DNA of 64,000 nt from Mycolicibacterium sediminis (GTDB lineage: Bacteria; Actinomycetota; Actinomycetes; Mycobacteriales; Mycobacteriaceae), in NCBI RefSeq assembly GCF_010731735.1, contig NZ_AP022588.1, positions 744,001 to 808,000 of the forward strand. Reading direction: 5' to 3'. The notes below the pieces were generated by a model, which saw nothing but the letters and a program-made list of their open reading frames with translations, was not told the origin of the DNA and ran no database searches. Of the stretch, positions 57,829 to 64,000 are shown one piece after another (position 1 is the first letter of the stretch; the number at the start of each line of letters is the position of its first letter). The position numbers were made by a program, and so were the translations under genes.

Positions 57829-59079
57829 GTGTCTGAAGACGGTCGAATTCGCGTCCCCGCCCGCTCCGACGAGGCCCTCGAGGCGATCACCGCGGTCGGC
57901 ACCGAGGACCATGCCCTGCTTCCCGCGGGAGCGGTCGATCGCATCTGGGAGAAGGCCCGGCACTGGTACCGGGCCGGCATGCACCCGGCTATCCAGGTCT
58001 GCCTGCGCGTCGACGGCCGGGTGGTGCTCAACCGCGCGATCGGTCACGGGTGGGGCAACGGACCGGACGATCCGCCGGACGCCGACCTCGTGCCGGTCAC
58101 GACCGAGACGCCGTTCTGCGCGTACTCGTCGGCCAAGGGCATCACGACCACCGTGGTGCACATGCTCGTCGAGCGCGGCGCGTTCTCGCTCGACGACCGG
58201 GTGTGCGACTACCTGCCCACCTACACGAGCCACGGCAAGGACCGCACCACGATCCGGCACGTGATGACCCACAGCGCGGGTGTGCCCTTCGCGACCGGGC
58301 CGCGCCCGGACGTCAAGCGGATGGACGACAGCGAGTACGCCCGCGAGATGCTCGGCAAGCTCAAGCCGATCTACAGGCCGGGACTGGTGCACGTCTACCA
58401 CGCGCTGACGTGGGGCCCGCTGATGCGCGAGATCGTCTCGGCGGCCACCGGCCGCAACATCCGCGAGATCCTGGCCACCGACATCCTCGAGCCGCTGGGC
58501 TTCCGCTGGACCAACTACGGCGTCGCCTCGGCCGACGTTCCGCTGGTCGCGCCGAGCCATGCGACCGGCAAGCCGCTCCCTGCGCCGATGGCCAAGGCGT
58601 TCAAGATCGCGATCGGCGGCACCACCCAGCAGCTCATCCCGTTCACCAACACCGAGCGCTACCTGACCGGCGTGCTGCCGTCGTCCAACACCGTCTCGAC
58701 GGCGGACGAGCTGTCCCGGTTCGCCGAGATCTGGCGCAGGGGTGGGGAACTCGACGGCGTCCGGGTCATGTCGCCGGAGACGCTGCGCGGGGCGACGCGG
58801 CAGGTGCGCCGGTTGCGGCCCGACGTCGCGACCGGCCTGATACCGCTGCGCTGGGGCACCGGGTTCATGCTGGGCTCCGACCGCTTCGGGCCGTTCGGCC
58901 GGAACGCGCCCGACGCGTTCGGCCACACCGGGCTGGTGAACATCGCGGTGTGGGCCGACCCGGCACGCCGGCTGTCCGCGGGCATCATCAGCAGCGGCAA
59001 GCCCGGCGGCCACCGCGAGGCCAGGCGCTACCCCGCCCTGCTCGACGCGATCGCCGCCGAACTCCCCCGGGTGCGCTGA
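57829..59079 (+). CDS. beta-lactamase-family serine hydrolase
   Basis: A 416-residue class C beta-lactamase/esterase-like protein (EstB or LpqK type). The SxxK motif is YSSAKGITT (about 100-108), with VYHALTWG as the probable Tyr motif and FGHTGLVNIAVWADPA in place of the KTG box. No signal peptide, so it is likely cytoplasmic and acts as an esterase or lipase rather than on peptidoglycan. GTG 57829 is chosen; the frame is open back to 57685 but without conserved residues, and a -10 box fits a leaderless start. Confidence 0.86.
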   Translation: MSEDGRIRVPARSDEALEAITAVGTEDHALLPAGAVDRIWEKARHWYRAGMHPAIQVCLRVDGRVVLNRAIGHGWGNGPDDPPDADLVPVTTETPFCAYSSAKGITTTVVHMLVERGAFSLDDRVCDYLPTYTSHGKDRTTIRHVMTHSAGVPFATGPRPDVKRMDDSEYAREMLGKLKPIYRPGLVHVYHALTWGPLMREIVSAATGRNIREILATDILEPLGFRWTNYGVASADVPLVAPSHATGKPLPAPMAKAFKIAIGGTTQQLIPFTNTERYLTGVLPSSNTVSTADELSRFAEIWRRGGELDGVRVMSPETLRGATRQVRRLRPDVATGLIPLRWGTGFMLGSDRFGPFGRNAPDAFGHTGLVNIAVWADPARRLSAGIISSGKPGGHREARRYPALLDAIAAELPRVR

Positions 59080-59098
59080 GCGGGCCCCACCTCCTCCG

Positions 59099-59158
59099 GC
59101 GAGCGTGCGTGTCTGCGGGGGACACGCCGCGCCAGAACCCGACTTGACGCACGCTCGC
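59099..59158. repeat. 12-bp inverted repeat GCGAGCGTGCGT ... ACGCACGCTCGC
   Basis: Perfect arms at 59099-59110 and 59147-59158 with a 36-base loop, starting 20 bases after the serine hydrolase stop. It is a probable terminator, flanked by CGGCG/CGCCG as in the other intergenic elements. Confidence 0.55.
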
Positions 59159-59200
59159 GCCGCAAGCACCCCCCGCCGTCACTTGACGGGTGTCGACTTC

Positions 59201-59206
59201 TATCGT
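59201..59206 (+). promoter_or_regulatory. -10 element for acyl-CoA dehydrogenase pair
   Basis: TATCGT ends six bases before the ATG at 59213, fitting a leaderless transcript. TTGACG at 59183-59188 is too close (12 bases) to be a normal -35. Confidence 0.4.
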
Positions 59207-59212
59207 GGCCAG

Positions 59213-60409
59213 ATGAGCAACGATGCTGATGTCGATCGCGTCGCCGACCTCGCACAGCGGGTGGTCGCCGAACACGATCCGAAGTCCGTCCCCATTCCCG
59301 AGTACCTCGCCGCCTGCTACGACGCGGGCCTGTCCTGGGTGCACTTCCCCGAGGGCTTCGGCGGTCTCGGCCTGTCGCGGCGACTGCAGGCGGTCGCCGA
59401 CGGCGTGCTGCAGGGCGCAGGCGGTCCGGTCCCGCTGGGCCTGAACCCGATGGGCTACGGCATGGCCGCGCCGACCATCCGCGAGCACGCCCAGGACGAC
59501 GACCTCAAGAAGTCGTGGCTGCGACCGCTCGCCAGCACCGAGCACATCTGGTGCCAGCTGTTCTCCGAGCCCGGCGCCGGGTCCGACCTCGCCGGCCTGG
59601 CGACGTCGGCGGTGCCGGACGGCGAAGACTGGGTGATCAACGGGCAGAAGGTGTGGACGAGCCTCGCCCACCGCGCCCGCTGGGGCCTGCTGCTCGCCCG
59701 TACCGACCCGGACGTCGCGAAGCACAAGGGCCTCACCTACTTCGTCGTCGACATGCACGGACCCGGCGTCGAGACGCGGCCGCTGCGCCAGATGACCGGC
59801 CAGGCCGAGTTCAACGAGGTGTACTTCTCCGACGCCCGCATCCCCGACGCGCACCGCCTGGGTGCCGTCGGCAACGGCTGGAACGTCGCGATGACGACGC
59901 TGATGAACGAGCGCAGCGCGCTCGGCGGCAGCGGCAGTCGCCGCGGAGCGGGCACCATCTCCGAGGCCGTCTCCCTGTGGGCCGCGCGGCCGGACCTGCA
60001 CACCCCGGTGCTGCGTGATCGGTTGACGCAGTTGTGGTTGCGGTCCGAGGCGCAGCGCCTGACGTCGGAGCGGTCGCGCGCCGCGGCCACGATGGGCGGC
60101 CCCGGTCCGGAGGGCTCGATCGGCAAGATGGTCGGCGCCGAGCTGAACCAGCTGATCTACCAGTTCTGCATGGACCTGCTCGGAACCGAGGGCACGCTCT
60201 ACCACGGCTACAGCTCGGGTCGTGATCCGGAGAACGAATCCGATTGGCGTGGACCGATTCAGCAGCGGTTCCTGCGCAGCCGGGCCAACACCATCGAGGG
60301 TGGCACCTCGGAAGTCATGCGAAACATCCTCGGTGAGCGCATTCTTGGCCTGCCAGGCGATCTGCGTGCCGATGCCGGCATGCCCTGGAAGGAGATCCCT
60401 CGTGGCTGA
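59213..60409 (+). CDS. acyl-CoA dehydrogenase, catalytic subunit of probable heteromer
   Basis: A 398-residue FadE-type dehydrogenase. Flavin/substrate segment is WCQLFSEPGAGSDLAGLATSAV (about 114-135) and WVINGQKVWTSLA. The C-terminal region TIEGGTSEVMRNILGERILGLP supplies the glutamate expected as base. The second dehydrogenase overlaps by eight bases. In mycobacteria such 390-400-residue pairs form alpha2beta2 enzymes acting on steroid side chains or other bulky CoA esters (FadE28/29, FadE17/18 types). Substrate cannot be set from sequence alone. Confidence 0.9.
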   Translation: MSNDADVDRVADLAQRVVAEHDPKSVPIPEYLAACYDAGLSWVHFPEGFGGLGLSRRLQAVADGVLQGAGGPVPLGLNPMGYGMAAPTIREHAQDDDLKKSWLRPLASTEHIWCQLFSEPGAGSDLAGLATSAVPDGEDWVINGQKVWTSLAHRARWGLLLARTDPDVAKHKGLTYFVVDMHGPGVETRPLRQMTGQAEFNEVYFSDARIPDAHRLGAVGNGWNVAMTTLMNERSALGGSGSRRGAGTISEAVSLWAARPDLHTPVLRDRLTQLWLRSEAQRLTSERSRAAATMGGPGPEGSIGKMVGAELNQLIYQFCMDLLGTEGTLYHGYSSGRDPENESDWRGPIQQRFLRSRANTIEGGTSEVMRNILGERILGLPGDLRADAGMPWKEIPRG

Positions 60410-61571
60410 GCCATTCATCTTCACCGACGAGCAGGCTCAACTGCGCGCAGCGGTCAGCGGCTTCTGCGGCGACCACTTCGACGAGGCGACGGTGCGCAGG
60501 CTCATGGAATCCGACCCGCCGTTCGACCGCGCGGTGTGGGGCAGGCTCGGCGCCGAACTCGGCGTACTCGGCCTGTCGGTGCCGGAAGCCGATGGGGGCG
60601 TGGGTGGTTCACTCGTCGATCAGGCCGTGGCCGTCGAGCGGCTCGCCGCTTCGCTGGCCTGCGGACCGCTGTTCGGCACGGTGTACCTCGCCATCCCGGC
60701 GTTGGTGGCGGCGTCGGCCGGGCCGGCGCGCGACGCCCTGCTCGCCGAGTTGATCGAGGGCAGGCGGACCGCCGCGGTCGCCGTCGCCGACCGTGCGGGC
60801 GGCTTCGACCCGGCCGACGTCGCCGTCACCGCGACGGCATCGGGTGACGACTGGACGCTGACCGGGACGGCGACGCGCGTCGTGGACGGCACCGTCGCCG
60901 ACGATCTACTGGTCGCGGCCACCGGACCGGACGGCGTCGCACTGTTCGCCGTCGACACGACTTCAGCTCGAGTGCAACGCACTTCGCTGAACACGCTGGA
61001 CCTGACCCGGCCGCAGGCCGACGTCGAGTTCACCGACGCCCCGGCCACGCTGGTGGCCGCACCCGACGAGGCGGTGCGGGTCATCGAGCACGCCCTCCAG
61101 GTGGGGTCCGCGCTGCTGGCCGTCGAACAGGTGGGCGCCGCACGGCATCTGCTCGATCTGTCGGTCGAGTACGCGAAGACCCGGCTGCAGTTCGGCAGGC
61201 CGATCGGCTCGTTCCAGGCCGTCAAGCACAAGCTCGCCGACCTCCTCGTCGAGGTCGAGCACGCGCAGTCCGCGGCGTACCACGCGGTGTGGGCGCTGTC
61301 CGACGGCACCGACGATCCGGCGCTGGCGGCGAGCATCGCGCAGGCGGTGTGCTCGGCGGCGTTCACCCGGGTCGCGACCGACACGATCCAGGTGCACGGC
61401 GGCATCGGGTTCACCTGGGAGCACCAGGCGCACCTCTACTACAAGCGAGCGACCACCGACGCGGCACTGCTGGGCAACGCCGAGCAGCACCGCAACCGGG
61501 TGGCCGAGCTGGTGCTCGACGTCGCGACTGCCGATCGTCCGCCGCGGGTCGCCGACGGCAGGTCCGCCTAG
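60402..61571 (+). CDS. acyl-CoA dehydrogenase, second subunit
   Basis: A 389-residue acyl-CoA dehydrogenase paralogue. It has the family fold (FTDEQAQLRAAVSGFCGDHF, then EYAKTRLQFGRPIGSFQAVKHKLADL and QVHGGIGFTWEHQAHLYYKRA). It lacks the EGT/EGG glutamate motif, and the middle strand region is diverged (TASGDDWTLTGTATRVVDGTVADDLL). It is therefore likely the non-catalytic, FAD-sharing partner of the preceding subunit. GTG 60402 lies within the end of the upstream gene, so translation is coupled. Confidence 0.9.
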   Translation: MAEPFIFTDEQAQLRAAVSGFCGDHFDEATVRRLMESDPPFDRAVWGRLGAELGVLGLSVPEADGGVGGSLVDQAVAVERLAASLACGPLFGTVYLAIPALVAASAGPARDALLAELIEGRRTAAVAVADRAGGFDPADVAVTATASGDDWTLTGTATRVVDGTVADDLLVAATGPDGVALFAVDTTSARVQRTSLNTLDLTRPQADVEFTDAPATLVAAPDEAVRVIEHALQVGSALLAVEQVGAARHLLDLSVEYAKTRLQFGRPIGSFQAVKHKLADLLVEVEHAQSAAYHAVWALSDGTDDPALAASIAQAVCSAAFTRVATDTIQVHGGIGFTWEHQAHLYYKRATTDAALLGNAEQHRNRVAELVLDVATADRPPRVADGRSA

Positions 61572-61585
61572 CGCGCCACATCCTC

Positions 61586-61647
61586 CGCCGAGACTGCGGT
61601 GAGATCGCTCCCAGTCGGAAAACTGCGATGCCACTGCAGTCTCGGCG
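61586..61647. repeat. intergenic inverted repeat CGCCGAGACTGC ... GCAGTCTCGGCG
   Basis: Perfect 12-bp arms at 61586-61597 and 61636-61647. The left arm plus the following ten bases are identical over 22 bases to the minus-strand reading of 40664-40685. Fourteen bases beyond the acyl-CoA dehydrogenase stop and 45 before the cupin gene; a probable terminator. Confidence 0.6.
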
Positions 61648-61692
61648 CCCCCAACACTGGGCAAGGACGCCTGCGCGTGGTGGAATGCGCCG

Positions 61693-62058
61693 ATGAGCAC
61701 CTACCACCCCGCCATGCAGAAGGCCCGTCTCGCGGACGTCGAGAGTGACGTACACGGCCTCATCTCCAAGCGCACGGCCGAACTCGCCGGCGTCTCGGTG
61801 ACGGAGGTGACGTTCGGCAAGGGTGCCCGCTGGTCCAACGACCTCAAGGACTACGCGGGCACCGATCTCTGCGAGCTGCCGCACGTCGCGCTGGTCACCC
61901 GCGGCGCGCTCGGCGTGCGGATGGCCGACGGGTCGGAGGAGGTGTTCGCCGCGGGCGACGTCATGCTGCTGCCGCCCGGTCACGACGCATGGTCCGTGGG
62001 TGACGAGGCGTGCACGTTCGTCGAGTTCTCCCGCGGCGCGGACTATTACGACGGCTAG
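61693..62058 (+). CDS. cupin domain protein
   Basis: A 121-residue single-domain cupin. The first motif is GKGARWSNDLKDYAGTDLCELPHVALVTRGALGVRMADGSEEVFAAGDV and the second LLPPGHDAWSVGDEACTFVEFSRGADYY. Metal-binding residues are partly conserved (His in ELPH and PPGHDAW). Small cupins of this type often guard metabolic steps or bind ligands; role unknown. The stop overlaps the convergent aldo/keto reductase stop by four bases. Confidence 0.82.
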   Translation: MSTYHPAMQKARLADVESDVHGLISKRTAELAGVSVTEVTFGKGARWSNDLKDYAGTDLCELPHVALVTRGALGVRMADGSEEVFAAGDVMLLPPGHDAWSVGDEACTFVEFSRGADYYDG

Positions 62059-63137
62059 TACCTGACGTCACTGGCCAGCAGAGGCGGGTAGACCGTCGAC
62101 TGGCGTCCGTCGACCGTGGTGCCCGCGAACTGCAGCATCGTGGCCATGTCTCCGTTGAGCGCGGCGGGGTAGCTCAGCGCGGGGGCCGACGCGTCGTCCA
62201 GGCGTGCAATCTGCGCGTCGGTGAGCGTCACGTCCAGCGCGGCGAGGTTGGCGGTGAGGTGTTCGAGGCGCCGCGCCCCGATGATCGGCACCACGGTGCC
62301 CGGTCGTGAGCGCAACCACGCCAGCGAGACGGCGGCCGAGGAGACGCCGGCCTCGGCGGCCACGTCGGCGACCGCCTCGATGACGCGGAACTCGTCGTCG
62401 GACGGCCCGCCAACGAATTCGGCGCGGGCCGAGTCGGTGACCGCCGACCCGCGCCGGTACTTGCCCGAGAGAAAGCCGTTCTTCAGCGGACTCCACGGGA
62501 CCAGTGCCATGCCGGTGTCCTGCGCCAGCGGTGCCAGTTCGCCCTCGACGGTTCGGGCGAGCAGCGAGTACTCGACCTGCAGGGCGATCAGCGGTGCCCA
62601 CCCCCTCAGCAGCGCGGTGGTCTGAGCCCGTGCGGTCACCCAGGCCGGGGTGTTGGAGAACCCGACGTAGCGGATGGTGCCCGCGCGGACGAGGTCGTCG
62701 AGGGTCGACATCGTCTCCTCGATCGGAGTGTGCCTGTCCAAGTTGTGCATCCAGTACACGTCGAGGTAGTCGGTGTTCAGCCGGCGTAGCGTCTCGCGAA
62801 GTTGGGCGCGGATCGACGACCGTCCCGCACCGCCGCCGTTCGGGTCGCCGGGGTGCATGTTGGTGAAGAACTTCGACGCCAGCACCACGTGCTCGCGCCT
62901 GCCGGGCCGGGCTGCGAACCAGTCGCCGAGGATCTTCTCGGAGTGGCCGTTGGTGTAGAAGTTCGCGGTGTCGACGAAGTTCCCGCCGAGGTCGAGATAC
63001 GTCTCGAGGATGCGCTCGGACTCCTCGACGGAGGTTCCCGCGCCGCCTGGGTCATTGCCGAATGTCATCGCGCCGAGCGCGAACGGGCTGACCCGGAGTC
63101 CGGACCGGCCGAGGGTGACGTAGTGAGCGAGTGACAT
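62055..63137 (-). CDS. aldo/keto reductase
   Basis: A 360-residue NADPH-dependent aldo/keto reductase (TIM barrel). The catalytic tetrad is Asp56 and Tyr61 (FVDTANFYTNG), Lys89 (VLASKFF) and His131 (VYWMHNLD). The C-terminal cofactor region is VVPIIGARRLEHLTANLAAL. AGGAGATGAATTC precedes the ATG at 63137. Divergent from an AraC-family regulator, a very common pairing in which the regulator activates the reductase. Confidence 0.92.
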   Translation of the reverse strand: MSLAHYVTLGRSGLRVSPFALGAMTFGNDPGGAGTSVEESERILETYLDLGGNFVDTANFYTNGHSEKILGDWFAARPGRREHVVLASKFFTNMHPGDPNGGGAGRSSIRAQLRETLRRLNTDYLDVYWMHNLDRHTPIEETMSTLDDLVRAGTIRYVGFSNTPAWVTARAQTTALLRGWAPLIALQVEYSLLARTVEGELAPLAQDTGMALVPWSPLKNGFLSGKYRRGSAVTDSARAEFVGGPSDDEFRVIEAVADVAAEAGVSSAAVSLAWLRSRPGTVVPIIGARRLEHLTANLAALDVTLTDAQIARLDDASAPALSYPAALNGDMATMLQFAGTTVDGRQSTVYPPLLASDVRY

Positions 63138-63254
63138 GAATTCATCTCCTAGCAGTGCGTTTGGATGTCTACATTCAATGCGCGACCGAGCGGACGCGGT
63201 AGATCGATCACTGCACTCTCTTGCACGATTCTGTCGACTTCGGGATGATCGAGC

Positions 63255-64000
63255 AGTGCACACCCGCGCCGCACTGCTCGCCGAGATCGGTGACCGCATC
63301 GCACGCCACGCCCGCCCGGACATGACCACCTCCATCGACGGCGTGCTGCTGTCGAAGGTGGCGACCGATGGATCCACTCCCGACTACACGCTCACCGAGC
63401 CCCTGCTGGTCGTCATGGCCCAGGGCGGCAAGCGCCTGTTGCTGGGCGACCGGACGTACGAGTACCGGGCCGGCCATTGCCTACTCGTCGCGGCCACGGT
63501 GCCCGTCACGGGCCACTACGTCGACACCAGCGCGGCATCGCCCTCGCTCGGCTTCGGCCTGGCACTCCGGCCCGCCGAGATCGCCGCGCTGATGCTGCGC
63601 GCGCCAGGCGAACGACGCAGGCGCACAGAGCATCCCGAGTCCGCCATCACTACCGGTGACGCCGACGTCGACCTGCTCGACGCCGTCGCCCGCATGCTCC
63701 GCCTCCTCGACCGGCCCGATGATGCCGCAGTCCTGGCACCGTTGATCGAACGGGAGATCCTGTGGCGGGTGCTGACCGGCCCCCTGGGTCCGACACTGCG
63801 TCAGATCGGTTCAGCGGACGGCAATCTCGCGCACGTCAGCCGGACCATCAGCTGGCTGCGCAACAACTACGCCCAGCCGGTCCGCATCGACGACCTGGCG
63901 AGCATGGCAGGCATGAGCTCGTCGGCGTACCACCGCCACTTCCGTGGCGTGACGGCCATGACTCCGCTGCAGTTCCAGAAGTGCATCCGGCTTCAACACG
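63255..64000 (+). CDS. AraC-family transcriptional regulator (3' end outside window)
   Basis: The first 248 residues are present. Residues 1-160 form the AraC_N type cupin-like domain (TSIDGVLLSKVATDGSTPDYTLTEPLLVVMAQGGKRLLLGDRTYEYRAG split by turns). After a linker, the first helix-turn-helix reads RIDDLASMAGMSSSAYHRHFRGVTAMTPLQFQK, the AraC/XylS signature, before the sequence ends. GTG at 63255 starts a frame open to base 64000. It is divergently transcribed from the aldo/keto reductase across 117 bases and probably controls it. Confidence 0.88.

Noticed and set aside
55711..59169. 1152-aa minus-strand frame reaching beyond the flavoprotein gene
   Set aside because: Only its last 373 residues are protein-like; the rest is antisense to the serine hydrolase and out of frame with DUF1295.

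Overview
The window reads as chromosomal DNA of a high-GC actinobacterium, most likely a fast-growing Mycobacterium/Mycolicibacterium. Support comes from an antigen-85 mycolyltransferase, a mycobacterial hemophore-type heme-binding protein, a three-domain carboxylic acid reductase (FadD9/Car type), maltokinase, an Rv0106/Mrf-like CobW protein beside zinc-free ribosomal proteins, paired FadE-type acyl-CoA dehydrogenases, frequent GTG starts, leaderless promoters, and operons stitched together by ATGA/GTGA overlaps. No tRNA, rRNA or CRISPR array was seen. These family calls come from reading the translations, not from database searches.

Layout. 1-5.7 kb: end of an unknown gene, an acyl-CoA dehydrogenase, and a four-gene coupled membrane operon with a cupredoxin-like lipoprotein. 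5.7-8.4 kb: pncA against a PepSY membrane protein and a His/Met-containing membrane protein with a palindromic promoter element. 8.6-11.7 kb: glgX and two small conserved proteins. 11.69-13.08 kb: a degenerate IS481-type insertion with two frameshifts, placed between an acidic-protein gene and a MarR/ABC-exporter operon. 15.2-20.5 kb: GT-C glycosyltransferase, maltokinase, small membrane protein, HugZ-like protein, PyrE-like phosphoribosyltransferase. 20.6-24.4 kb: a complete four-gene ABC importer. 24.6-35.8 kb: F420/PPOX-type enzyme, small secreted protein, amine-dehydrogenase-like oxidoreductase, car, SAM methyltransferase, DMT transporter, kinase-like protein plus P450. 35.9-40.6 kb: LacI/MFS pair and a second GyrB-like protein without an adjacent GyrA.

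40.7-49.8 kb: SRPBCC protein, antigen 85, hemophore, rhomboid, thioesterase and a MoxR-DUF58-DUF4129 operon. 49.8-52.3 kb: a zinc-starvation island in which two Zur-box-like sites sit between rpmB2-rpmG2 and the mrf-like/bL31B genes, followed by a Cys-rich metallothionein-like protein. 52.4-57.7 kb: a coupled response regulator, CHASE3 histidine kinase and receiver-SpoIIE phosphatase, preceded by an NDH-2-like flavoprotein and a DUF1295 membrane protein. 57.8-64 kb: serine hydrolase, heteromeric acyl-CoA dehydrogenase pair, cupin, aldo/keto reductase and a divergent AraC regulator cut by the window end.

Outside the genes the main pattern is a family of intergenic inverted repeats whose arms mostly begin CGCCGA or a close variant. 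At least eight loci carry one, and many lie between convergent genes. Two of them, 21 kb apart, share a 22-nt identical arm.
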